Source: Stagnihabitans tardus
GTDB taxonomy: Bacteria; Pseudomonadota; Alphaproteobacteria; Rhodobacterales; Rhodobacteraceae
Length of the DNA stretch: 49,130 bases
Direction of reading: 5' to 3'
NCBI RefSeq assembly: GCF_009925085.1
Contig: NZ_JAABNR010000023.1
Location: forward strand, 1 to 49,130
Part shown: in pieces, positions 8,951 through 16,822 of the stretch
How positions within the stretch are numbered: position 1 is the stretch's first letter
How the letters are laid out: each line of letters begins with the position of its first letter
Notes under the pieces: model-generated
What the model saw: only the letters and a program-made list of their open reading frames with translations
Told to the model about the DNA's origin: nothing
Databases searched by the model: none
Translations under genes and position numbers: made by a program

Positions 8951-8975
8951 ATTCTGCACCTCGCCTAAGCTTTCT

Positions 8976-8986
8976 CTGCATTGCAA
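8976..8986. promoter_or_regulatory. PhaR-type operator before phaR
   Basis: CTGC-ATT-GCAA has one mismatch from CTGC-N3-GCAG and contains the perfect palindrome TGC-ATT-GCA. It ends 16 bases before the phaR ATG, so it may mediate autoregulation. Confidence 0.45.
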
Positions 8987-9002
8987 TAAAGGGGGGTCCA
9001 CC

Positions 9003-9542
9003 ATGGCTGACGCCGCAAAACCGCTTCTGATCAAGCGTTATGCCAGTCGCAGGCTCTACAACACCGAGACCTCGGACTATGTGACGCTGGAGGATATCTC
9101 GGGCTTCATCCGCTCGGGGCGCGAGGTGCAGATCATCGACCTGAAATCGGGTGAGGATCTGACCCGGACCTATCTCCTGCAGATCGTGGCCGAGCATGAG
9201 GCCAAGGGCGACACTGTCCTGCCGACCAATGTGCTGACCGATATGGTCCGCGCCTATGCGACCAATATGCAGACCGTGATGCCGCAGTTCCTGGCCGCCT
9301 CCTTCGACATGCTGCGCGACAGCCAGTCCAAGGCGCTGGAGAGCCTCTCGGTCCTGCCCAACCCCCTGGCGACCGTCCCGGCCTTCGATGCGATGCGCAA
9401 GCAGCAAGAGGCTTTCCTGAAAACCATGATGGGCGCCTGGCCCGGCATGACCCCGCCCGCCGCCACCGAGGCGCCGGCCGATGACATCGCCGATATCAAG
9501 CGCCAGCTGGACGAGCTGCAGAAGAAGCTCTCCAAGCTTTGA
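9003..9542 (+). CDS. phaR: PHA synthesis repressor
   Basis: 179 residues. The N-terminal ~65 residues (LLIKRYASRRLYNTETSDYVTLEDI, then VQIIDLKSGEDLTRTYLLQI) are the PHB/PHA accumulation regulator DNA-binding domain. The middle holds the second PHB-associated region and the C-terminus ends in a short coiled coil (DIADIKRQLDELQKKLSKL). PhaR senses PHB by binding it; when granules form it leaves the DNA and phasin is expressed. Three candidate operators lie within 3 kb: before phaC, phaP and phaR itself. Confidence 0.95.
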   Translation: MADAAKPLLIKRYASRRLYNTETSDYVTLEDISGFIRSGREVQIIDLKSGEDLTRTYLLQIVAEHEAKGDTVLPTNVLTDMVRAYATNMQTVMPQFLAASFDMLRDSQSKALESLSVLPNPLATVPAFDAMRKQQEAFLKTMMGAWPGMTPPAATEAPADDIADIKRQLDELQKKLSKL

Positions 9543-9543
9543 C

Positions 9544-10488
9544 ATGGGCGACGCGCCCCGCCTGACCCTTTGGGGCATCGAGAGCTTTCTGGCCGTGGCG
9601 GAAGAGGGCGCGATCTCCGCCGCCGCGCGCCGCTTGGGGGTCTCGCCCTCGGCGGTCAGCCAGCAGCTTTCGGGGATCGAGGCGGCGCTGGGGGCGGTCC
9701 TCGTTGACCGCGCCTCGCGCCCCATGGGCCTGACGCCTGCGGGCGCCATGTTCCGCCGTCATGCCCAGGCCATCCTGAACGCCGAGGCCGAGGCGCGGGC
9801 GGACCTCGCGGTCGCCGATCTGTCGCTGTCGATGACGCTGCGGCTCGGGATGATCGAGGATTTCGACGCCGAAGTGACGCCTGCGCTTCTGACGACGCTG
9901 GCGCGCGAGCTGTCGGGCTGCCGGTTTCTCCTGGAGACCGGGGCGAGCCACCGTCTGCTGGATCAGTTGGAATCCCGGGCGCTGGATATGGTGGTGACCG
10001 CCGACCAGGAGGCCCATGAGGAGGGCTGGCGCGAGGTCCATCCCCTGATGGTCGAGCCCTTCGTCGCGGTCTATCCGAAAGCCCGGCGTGAGGGTCTGCC
10101 CTTGATCCAATACACCGCCCGCCACCTGATGGGCCGCCAGATCGCCGCTCACCTCGCGCGGGAGGGTCAGCGCCCGGCGCATCGCTTCGAATTGGACAGC
10201 TATTCCGCCATCCTCGCCATGGTGGCAGGCGGCGAGGGCTGGACGATCCTGACCCCCCTGGCTTTGCACCACGCCGCCCGCTTCCGCGCCGGCGTCGAGG
10301 TCGCGCCGCTGCCCTTCGCCCCCCTGGCGCGGAGCCTGTCGCTCTCGGCGCGCTCGGGGGTCTTGCGCGAGATCCCCGCCCAGGTGGCCGGGCATCTGCG
10401 GCACTTGGTGGCCGAAAAGGTCATCGGGCCAGCCTTGAAGGACTGGCCCTGGATGACGGCCTTGCGGGTGAAAGGCGCGGCGGGATGA
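9544..10488 (+). CDS. LysR-family transcriptional regulator
   Basis: 314 residues. The N-terminal helix-turn-helix is clear (FLAVAEEGAISAAARRLGVSPSAVSQQLSGIEAALGAVLVDR), followed by MGLTPAG and a type-2 periplasmic-binding-like effector domain. The ATG follows the phaR stop by one base, so the two genes are probably cotranscribed. The target is unknown. It is not placed divergently from an operon as classical LysR regulators are; the nearest candidates are the PHB genes upstream and the convergent amine cluster downstream. Confidence 0.9.
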   Translation: MGDAPRLTLWGIESFLAVAEEGAISAAARRLGVSPSAVSQQLSGIEAALGAVLVDRASRPMGLTPAGAMFRRHAQAILNAEAEARADLAVADLSLSMTLRLGMIEDFDAEVTPALLTTLARELSGCRFLLETGASHRLLDQLESRALDMVVTADQEAHEEGWREVHPLMVEPFVAVYPKARREGLPLIQYTARHLMGRQIAAHLAREGQRPAHRFELDSYSAILAMVAGGEGWTILTPLALHHAARFRAGVEVAPLPFAPLARSLSLSARSGVLREIPAQVAGHLRHLVAEKVIGPALKDWPWMTALRVKGAAG

Positions 10489-10546
10489 ATCCCGCCCTAC
10501 GCAGATCGCGCGGCGGGGCCCCAGCGCAGGGCGGAGTTCACCCCGC

Positions 10547-11734
10547 CTATCCCTTCACCGCAAAGGCCGCATCACACAGCGCTCCGGCGATGAAATCCAG
10601 TTCGGCCTCGGTCAGACGGGTGGGCAGGCGCACGTCGCAGGCCCGCATCAGCATGGCGCGGGTCTGGGGCAGCTCGGGCGGCTCACCCAGGAACTGCCAG
10701 TTCCAGAAGGCGCGGGCATTGTCCTCGCTCAGGCCGAAGATCTGCACCGAAATCCCCCGGCGCTTCGATTCGGTCTGGAAGGCGCGGGCCTCGTCGTCGG
10801 ACCAGTCTCCGGCCAGGTTGAACTGGATCGAATCGGGGGCGCGCTGTTCGGGGGGCAGGGCAGGGGGCACGGTCAGGTAATCGGAGCCGTTGAGCCGCTC
10901 TGCCACCCGGTCATGGCCCGCACGGCCCTTGGCGACACGGGTCGCGACCTCGGGCAGTTGCGGCCGGATCACTGCCGCCGAAAGGTTCTGCATCCGCATG
11001 TTGTACAAGGGCAGCTTGTTCTGCCAGGCCATGAAGGAGTTCTGAAGCCCCGGATGTTTCTTCCAATTGTGCTCATAAGCGCCCGACATGATGACGCAGC
11101 GCGCGGCAAGCTCGGGGTCGTCGGTGATCAGGATCCCACCTTCGCCCGCGTTCACCAGCTTGTAGCTTTGGAACGAAAAACAGCCGATCTTGCCGATCGT
11201 CCCGATCTTCCGCCCATGCCATTCGGTGCCGAGCGAATGCGCCGCATCCTCCAGGACGGGCACGCCCTTGGCGTCGCAAAGCGCCATGATCGCATCCATA
11301 TCCGAGGTATGACCGCGCATATGGCTGATCAGGACCGCAGCGGCCTCGGGCAGCTTGGCCGCAAAATCCGCCATATCGACGCGGTAGTTGTCGCCGACCT
11401 CGACCAGGACCGGCACGCAATCGGCATGGACCACGGCCGAAGGCACGGCGGCAAAGGTAAAGGCCGGGATCAGAACCTTGGCGCCCCTCGGCAGGTCCAG
11501 GGCCTTGAGCGACAGAAACAGCGCGGCCGAACAGGAGGACACAGCCAGGGCATAGCGCGAGCCCATGAGCTCTGCGAATTCGCGCTCCAGCTGGGCGACC
11601 GGAGAGCCCTCGAGCGCCGTATAACGGAAGAGGTCGCCCGAGGTCAGCAGGCGCTCGATCTCCTCCCGGGCCTGGGCCGGGATCGGCTCGGCGTCATAGA
11701 CATTGGGGGCGATGATCTGTCCGTCGGGCGCCAT
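10547..11734 (-). CDS. DegT/DnrJ/EryC1/StrS-family aminotransferase
   Basis: 395-residue PLP enzyme of the sugar-aminotransferase fold. The Schiff-base lysine is Lys192 in FSFQSYKLVNAGEGG; LEDAAHSLGTEWHG supplies the Asp that contacts the PLP nitrogen, and AVSSCSAALFLSLKAL the phosphate-binding region. Most relatives aminate nucleotide-sugar keto groups, but no sugar-nucleotide genes are near. Its position downstream of an amine oxidase and two gamma-glutamyl ligases suggests another amino acceptor or donor. A perfect inverted repeat lies just before its start codon. Family certain; substrate unknown. Confidence 0.85.
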   Translation of the reverse strand: MAPDGQIIAPNVYDAEPIPAQAREEIERLLTSGDLFRYTALEGSPVAQLEREFAELMGSRYALAVSSCSAALFLSLKALDLPRGAKVLIPAFTFAAVPSAVVHADCVPVLVEVGDNYRVDMADFAAKLPEAAAVLISHMRGHTSDMDAIMALCDAKGVPVLEDAAHSLGTEWHGRKIGTIGKIGCFSFQSYKLVNAGEGGILITDDPELAARCVIMSGAYEHNWKKHPGLQNSFMAWQNKLPLYNMRMQNLSAAVIRPQLPEVATRVAKGRAGHDRVAERLNGSDYLTVPPALPPEQRAPDSIQFNLAGDWSDDEARAFQTESKRRGISVQIFGLSEDNARAFWNWQFLGEPPELPQTRAMLMRACDVRLPTRLTEAELDFIAGALCDAAFAVKG

Positions 11735-11743
11735 GGTCGCAGC

Positions 11744-11768
11744 TTTCCTGAAAGTCTTCTTCAGGAAA
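11744..11768 (-). promoter_or_regulatory. Inverted repeat over the DegT ribosome-binding site
   Basis: TTTCCTGAA-N7-TTCAGGAAA is a perfect 9-bp inverted repeat ending 9 bases upstream of the DegT ATG. On the minus strand its second arm contains AGGAAA, the only Shine-Dalgarno candidate, so as RNA the hairpin would hide it; as DNA it could be an operator. Confidence 0.45.
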
Positions 11769-11850
11769 TCTTAAACCTCTGATTGGTGACAGGCCAGTGA
11801 CAATTTCCTTCGCCCGCGACAATCCGCGCAAGTTATGGGCGGGAAATGGC

Positions 11851-13134
11851 CTAGACCCCCAACCTGTCGCGCATCCCATACCAGAGCATCGCCATGACCA
11901 GCAGAGGATGCCGCAGGGCCGCCCCGCCCGGGAAGGGCATCTGGGGGATCCCCGCCATCAGGTCGAAACGCTCTTCCTGGCCCGCCACGGCCTCGGCCAT
12001 GATCTTGCCCGCAAGCGTCGCAAAGGCCACGCCGTGCCCGGAATAGCCCGAAGCGCTCAGCATCCCAGGCGCGGGCCGGGTGAAACAGGGCAGGCGGTTG
12101 GTTGTGATGGCCAGCGTGCCGCCCCAGGCATAGTCGATGCGGGCGTCCCTCAGCTGGGGATAGATCTCCAGCATCGGCTTGCGGACGGTCTTCAGGATAT
12201 CGGGGAAGCGATAGCCATAAGACTCGCCCCCGCCAAACAGAAGCCGGTTGTCCTCGGACAGCCGCCAGTAGTTCACGACGAAGCGGGTGTCATAGACGGC
12301 GATGTTTTCCGACAGCACCTTGGCGGCATCCCCAAGGGGTTCCGTTGCCAGGATGAAGTTGTTGATCGGCATGACGCGGGCGGCGACCTTGGGTTGCAGG
12401 TCACCGAGATATCCGTTGCAGGCCAGGAGGATATGCTTGGCCCGCACCGAGCCCTTGGCCGTCGTCACCATACCCTCGGCCAGCCCCGTGACTTCCGAGT
12501 TCTCAAAGAGCATCGCCCCCGCGCCCTGCGCCGCGCGCGCAATCGCCAGCGCGAAGTTCAGCGGGTGGATATGGCCGGCCGAGCGGTCGATGATCCCGCC
12601 CTTGAAGGCCTGCGACCCGATCAGCCCCCGGATCGCGTCCTGGTCCAAGGTCTCGATGGCCTGGTAGCCGTAATCGCGGGAGAGCTTTTCGGCATAGGCA
12701 TGGGCCTCGCGCACCTCGCCCGCATGGTGGCAGGCGACGGCCACGCCGGGCGCATAGTCGAGCCCCGCGTCCTGGCAGATCGCCTTGACCAGGTCCTTGG
12801 CCTCTTCGGCCAGGTCCCACAAAGCCCGGGCCTTGGTCTGGCCGAGCGACTTCTCCAGCCAATCCTGGTCCTGCCTTTGCCCCGAGCCCACCTGGCCGCC
12901 ATTGCGGCCCGAGGCGCCGAAGCCCAGCCGCTGCGCCTCGAGCAGAACCACCCGGTAGCCCCGGCGGCCGAGGTGCAAGGCGGCGGAGAGGCCGGTATAG
13001 CCGCCCCCCACGACGCAGACATCGGCGGCCACATCGCCCTCAAGGCTGGGCAGCGCCGGGAAGGGCACCGCCGTGGCCGCGTAGTAAGAGGGCGGATAAG
13101 CGCCCTGCTTGTCGTTCACATGCAGAAGGTTCAT
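11851..13134 (-). CDS. FAD-dependent amine oxidase (PuuB/OrdL type)
   Basis: 427-residue DAO-type flavoprotein with the Rossmann dinucleotide-binding motif VVGGGYTGLSAALHL (about 41-55), then EAQRLGFGASGRNGGQVGSGQ, characteristic of gamma-glutamylputrescine oxidases and related enzymes. C-terminal ASGYSGHGVAFATLAGK matches the FAD-contacting end. It probably oxidises a gamma-glutamylated amine to the aldehyde with release of ammonia and peroxide. The start at 13134 overlaps the ligase stop as ATGA, showing tight coupling with the gamma-glutamyl ligase. Confidence 0.88.
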   Translation of the reverse strand: MNLLHVNDKQGAYPPSYYAATAVPFPALPSLEGDVAADVCVVGGGYTGLSAALHLGRRGYRVVLLEAQRLGFGASGRNGGQVGSGQRQDQDWLEKSLGQTKARALWDLAEEAKDLVKAICQDAGLDYAPGVAVACHHAGEVREAHAYAEKLSRDYGYQAIETLDQDAIRGLIGSQAFKGGIIDRSAGHIHPLNFALAIARAAQGAGAMLFENSEVTGLAEGMVTTAKGSVRAKHILLACNGYLGDLQPKVAARVMPINNFILATEPLGDAAKVLSENIAVYDTRFVVNYWRLSEDNRLLFGGGESYGYRFPDILKTVRKPMLEIYPQLRDARIDYAWGGTLAITTNRLPCFTRPAPGMLSASGYSGHGVAFATLAGKIMAEAVAGQEERFDLMAGIPQMPFPGGAALRHPLLVMAMLWYGMRDRLGV

Positions 13135-14486
13135 ACGTTCAACAACAGGTGCTGACGCTCCCAAGGCGAGATGACCTGCAGGAACTCTTTGTATTCGTTG
13201 CGTTTGACAGAGTTATAGACCTTGTGGAAATCGGCCCCCAGGATCTCGATCAGGGCCGTGTCCGCCTCGAAAGCGTCCAAGGCGTCGCCCAAGGTCGAGG
13301 GGATCTGGTCCTCGTCGACATAGGCCGAGCCGGTGAATTCGGCCCGCGCGCCCTTTTTCTCCATGAGCCCAAGGTAGCCGCAGGCCAGCGTGGCCGCGAT
13401 GCCAAGGTAAGGGTTGCAATCCATCCCCGGCAGGCGGTTCTCGATCCGCCGCCCGGCCGGGGAGGAGATCGGAATCCGCAGGCCCGTCGTCCGGTTGTCG
13501 CGGCCCCATTCCAGGTTGATCGGCGCGGCGAAGTCCGGGACGTAACGGCGGTAGGAGTTCACATAGGGCGCCAGAAGCGCAATCGCCCCGGTCAGGTGGT
13601 TCTGCATGCCGCCGATGAAGTCGAAGAAGGCGGGGGTCTCCACGCCCTTGGGGCCCGCGAAGATGTTCTTGCCGGATTTCGAATCCACGACCGAGGTGTG
13701 GATATGCATGGCACTCCCCGGCTCTCCGGCAATCGGCTTGGCCATGAAGGTGGCGAAGCAGTCATGCCGCAAGGCCGCCTCGCGGATCAGGCGCTTGAAG
13801 AAGAAGACCTCGTCGGCCAGCTTGATCGGGTCACCATGGGCGAGGTTCAACTCGATCTGCCCCGCGCCGCCCTCTTGCAGGATGCCGTCGATCTCCAACC
13901 CTTGCGCCTCGGCAAAGTCATAGATGTCGTCGATCACCTTGCCATATTCGTCGATGGCCGACAGGCTATAGGCCTGTTTCGCCGCAGCCTTGCGGCCCGA
14001 GCGGCCCATCGGCGCCTCGACCGGCATATTGGGGTCGATGTTGCGGGCGGTCAGGAAGAATTCCATCTCGGGCGCCACGACCGGGGTCCAGCCCTGGTCG
14101 TTGTAGAGCTTGATGATCTTTTTCAACACGTTGCGCGGCGAGAAGGGCACCGGATTGCCCTCCTGGTCCATCGCGTCATGGATCACTTGCAGCGTCACAT
14201 CCGCCGTCCAGGGCGCGGCGGTCGCGGTATCCAGGTCGGGGACCATGACCATGTCCGGCTCGGTGAAGGCGTCGAAGGGATTGTCGGCCCATTCGCCCGT
14301 GATCGTCTGCAGGAAGATCGAGTTCGGCAGGTAATAGTTGGTCTGCTTGGCGAACTTGGGCGCGGGCATGGCCTTGCCCCGCGCGACCCCGGCAATGTCG
14401 CCGATCACGCATTCCACCTCATCCACGCGCCGGTTGCCAATGTAATCACGCGCCGCCTCGGGCAGCTGATCGGTCCACTTGGACAT
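13131..14486 (-). CDS. Glutamine synthetase-family gamma-glutamyl-amine ligase (PuuA-like), first copy
   Basis: 451 residues with the GS catalytic fold: APEMEFFL (metal-binding Glu), GAGQIELNLAHGDP, GSAMHIHTSVVD (the ATP/metal His) and NRTTGLRIP with a downstream RIENRLPG. It lacks the adenylylation-site region of GlnA and has the shorter N-terminus of the PuuA/GlnT group, which ligates glutamate to an amine rather than ammonia. It forms a tight unit with the FAD oxidase (ATGA overlap) and lies 16 bases downstream of the amidotransferase gene. It shares the fold but only modest identity with the second copy at 15254-16603, so the two probably take different amines. Confidence 0.87.
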   Translation of the reverse strand: MSKWTDQLPEAARDYIGNRRVDEVECVIGDIAGVARGKAMPAPKFAKQTNYYLPNSIFLQTITGEWADNPFDAFTEPDMVMVPDLDTATAAPWTADVTLQVIHDAMDQEGNPVPFSPRNVLKKIIKLYNDQGWTPVVAPEMEFFLTARNIDPNMPVEAPMGRSGRKAAAKQAYSLSAIDEYGKVIDDIYDFAEAQGLEIDGILQEGGAGQIELNLAHGDPIKLADEVFFFKRLIREAALRHDCFATFMAKPIAGEPGSAMHIHTSVVDSKSGKNIFAGPKGVETPAFFDFIGGMQNHLTGAIALLAPYVNSYRRYVPDFAAPINLEWGRDNRTTGLRIPISSPAGRRIENRLPGMDCNPYLGIAATLACGYLGLMEKKGARAEFTGSAYVDEDQIPSTLGDALDAFEADTALIEILGADFHKVYNSVKRNEYKEFLQVISPWERQHLLLNV

Positions 14487-14502
14487 GTTAACCTCAGGGG
14501 CC

Positions 14503-15180
14503 TCAGGCCCGTTCCTGTTTGAAGAAGGCCGCGATCTGCCCGGCCATGGTCTGCGTATCGAGAGGCAGCGACAGACGCCCGGTGGCCTCGGCCATCAGCG
14601 CATCGGGCACCAGCCCCTTGCCCCGGGTCTTCATCAGCCCATCGACGAATTCGGAGCGGAATTCGGGATGGGCCTGCACCGTGAGGGCGCGGTCGTCATA
14701 CAAAAGCGCCGCATTGGTGCAGAAATCGTTCGTCGCAATCACCTTGGCAGAGGGCGGGGCGACCGTCACCTGGTCCTGGTGCCAGGCGTTCATCCGCAGG
14801 CTGTGATCGCCGAAATCATACTCGGTCGGGCCCACGGCCCAGCCCTTTGCGTATTTTTCGACCTTGCCGCCCATGGCCTGGGCCACGATCTGGTGGCCAA
14901 AGCAGATGCCCACGACGGGCACCCGCGCCGCAAAGGCCGCGCGGATGAAGTCCTCCAAGGGCGGGATCCAGGGGTGATCCTCGTAGACGCCATGGCGCGA
15001 GCCGGTGATCAGCCAGCCGTCGCAGTCATGGACATCCTTGGGGAAGGCCCCCTCGACGACGCGGAAGGTCTGAAAGGTGAAGCCGTTCCCGTCCAGAAGG
15101 CGGGCGAACATGTCGGGGTAATCGCCCATGTCCTTCAGCGCTTCGGGCGCGAGGCCGGTTTGCAGGATGCCGATTTTCAT
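14503..15180 (-). CDS. Class I glutamine amidotransferase
   Basis: 225 residues with the triad Cys93 (VVGICFGHQIVAQ), His171 and Glu173 (QAHPEF). There is no fused synthase domain, so this is a free-standing GuaA-like GATase. Sitting between two gamma-glutamyl ligase genes, it may hydrolyse a gamma-glutamyl intermediate, the role of PuuD in the E. coli Puu pathway, though PuuD belongs to a different subgroup. The reaction is inferred from context only. Confidence 0.85.
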   Translation of the reverse strand: MKIGILQTGLAPEALKDMGDYPDMFARLLDGNGFTFQTFRVVEGAFPKDVHDCDGWLITGSRHGVYEDHPWIPPLEDFIRAAFAARVPVVGICFGHQIVAQAMGGKVEKYAKGWAVGPTEYDFGDHSLRMNAWHQDQVTVAPPSAKVIATNDFCTNAALLYDDRALTVQAHPEFRSEFVDGLMKTRGKGLVPDALMAEATGRLSLPLDTQTMAGQIAAFFKQERA

Positions 15181-15243
15181 GCGTCGCCTTGGTTTCCTGG
15201 CCCATTTAGCCCGCGCCCCCCGGGTCTGGTCAAGGGGGCACGG

Positions 15244-15256
15244 GATATTTTGATCA
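15244..15256 (-). repeat. Short form of the 3'-end repeat core
   Basis: In the sense of the ligase gene, the stop codon TGA runs into TCAAAATATCCC. Only the AAATATCCC half of the core is present and the flank has no clear G-rich hairpin, so this is a weak member. Confidence 0.3.
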
Positions 15257-16603
15257 AACGGTGTCGAGATAGAGCTCGACCTTTTCGGAATCCGACAGCT
15301 CGTCTAGGTAATGCAGCTCTTGCCGCTTGGTCGAGATCAGGTTCTTGATCAGCTCGGGATGGATGAAGCGCGGCACGATTTCCGACTGTTCCAGCGCCTC
15401 GATGGCGGCCTCCCAATTGGGCGCGATCTGGGGCAGGTCCTCGATCGCATAGGCATTGCCGACGACAGGGCTCGGGGCGTCCATCTCGTGCTCGATCCCG
15501 TCCAGAGCCGCGCCAAGGATCCCCGCCAGCATCAGGTAGGGATTGACGTCGCCGCCCGCGACCCGGTGCTCGATGCGGCGCGCGGCCGGGTTGCCCGCCG
15601 GGATGCGGATGGCCGAGGTGCGGTTCTCATAACCCCAGGAGACGGCGGTGGGGGCGTGCTTGCCCGGCACGAGGCGCTCATAGGAATTCTGGTGCGGCGC
15701 GAAGAGCAGCGTCGAATCATGCATCGCATTCAGGCAGCCCGCGACGGCCTGGCGCAAGAGCGCCGTGCCCTTGGGGCCGCCCGAGTCGAAGACATTGCGC
15801 CCGTCGTTGTCCACCAGCGAGAAGTGAGTGTGCAGGCCCGAGCCGGAATATTCCGGGTAGGGTTTCGCCATGAAGCTCGCCGCAAAGCCGTGGCGCCGCG
15901 CCAGGCCCTTGACCAGCATCTTGAAGAGCCAGGCATCATCGGCGGCGCGCAAGGCGTCGTCGCAATGCATCAGGTTCACTTCGAACTGCCCCAGACCCGT
16001 CTCCGAGGTCGAGGTATCGGCCGGAATGTCCATCGCCTCGCAAGCGTCGTAGAGGTCGGTAAAGAAGGTGTCGAAAGCGTCGAGCGCGCGGATCGACAGG
16101 GTCTCGGCCGCCTTCCGGCGCTTGCCCGAACGCGGCGAGGGGGGGACTTGCAGCGTCTTGCCCGAATCGTCGATCAGGAAGAATTCCAGCTCCATCGCGC
16201 AGACCGGCGTGAGCCCCCGCGCCTTGAAGCGCTGCACGACCGTCGCAAGCGCATGGCGCGGGTCGCCCTCATAGGGCGTGCCGTTCTCGCGGAACATCCA
16301 GATCGGCAGAAGCGCGGTCGGCGCCTCGAGCCAGGGCATCGGCATGAAGCCGCGTTCGGTGGGTTTCAGCACCCCGTCCTGGTCGCCCTGTTCGAAAACC
16401 AGCGGGCTGTCGTCGATATCCTCGCCCCAGATGTCGAGGTTCAGGACCGAGAAGGGGAAGCGCGTCCCATCCTTCACGACCTTGTCTGCAAAACGCGCGG
16501 GAACCCTCTTGCCCCGTGCCTGCCCGTTGAGGTCCGCCGCCGCCACGCGAATGGTCCGGACGTCCGGGTGTTTCCTGAGCCAATCCTTCATCATGTCATT
16601 CAT
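15254..16603 (-). CDS. Glutamine synthetase-family gamma-glutamyl-amine ligase (PuuA-like), second copy
   Basis: 449 residues with GS motifs CAMELEFFLIDD, GLGQFEVNLMHCDD, GSGLHTHFSLVD and NRTSAIRIP followed by RRIEHRVAGGDVNPYL. Like the neighbour it is of the gamma-glutamylpolyamine synthetase type, not housekeeping GlnA. The start is uncertain: the frame is open to 16657, and MNDMMKDW (16603) is preferred because conserved sequence begins there, although no good Shine-Dalgarno sequence precedes it. It heads the minus-strand amine cluster. Its TGA is followed at once by TCAAAATATCCC, a short form of the window's 3'-end repeat. Confidence 0.85.
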   Translation of the reverse strand: MNDMMKDWLRKHPDVRTIRVAAADLNGQARGKRVPARFADKVVKDGTRFPFSVLNLDIWGEDIDDSPLVFEQGDQDGVLKPTERGFMPMPWLEAPTALLPIWMFRENGTPYEGDPRHALATVVQRFKARGLTPVCAMELEFFLIDDSGKTLQVPPSPRSGKRRKAAETLSIRALDAFDTFFTDLYDACEAMDIPADTSTSETGLGQFEVNLMHCDDALRAADDAWLFKMLVKGLARRHGFAASFMAKPYPEYSGSGLHTHFSLVDNDGRNVFDSGGPKGTALLRQAVAGCLNAMHDSTLLFAPHQNSYERLVPGKHAPTAVSWGYENRTSAIRIPAGNPAARRIEHRVAGGDVNPYLMLAGILGAALDGIEHEMDAPSPVVGNAYAIEDLPQIAPNWEAAIEALEQSEIVPRFIHPELIKNLISTKRQELHYLDELSDSEKVELYLDTV

Positions 16604-16770
16604 TCGGAAGGGGCACGATCGCAGCCATGGCTGCCTCGGATCATGCCCTTGATCCATCCCCTTTAGCCGATCCCGGCAGGTGCCTTCGCAGCACCCGCGT
16701 CAATTTGATCAAATTCAGGATGCGGGATTCGGGCGCGTTTGGCAACAAGAATCGGCTGTGGAAAGGTCGC

Positions 16771-16818
16771 CTGGGGGCGCTGCCCCCAGACCCCCGGGAT
16801 ATTTGTGAAAAGATGAAA
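16771..16818 (-). repeat. 3'-end repeat, copy C
   Basis: On the minus strand: TTTCATCTTTTCA-CAAATATCCC, then GGGGGTCTGGGGGC-AGC-GCCCCCAG. It starts four bases after the TAA of the PhnD-like gene. Core and order are the same as at 5080 and 48008; the hairpin is CTGGGGGC-GCT-GCCCCCAG (16771-16789). The rest of the gap 16604-16822 shows nothing else beyond possible promoter sequence for the ligase gene. Confidence 0.75.
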
Positions 16819-16822
16819 GGGC

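Noticed and set aside
11797-13155. 452-codon plus-strand frame opposite the FAD oxidase
   Set aside because: Antisense shadow of a gene with clear flavoprotein motifs; low-complexity His/Arg/Gly composition.
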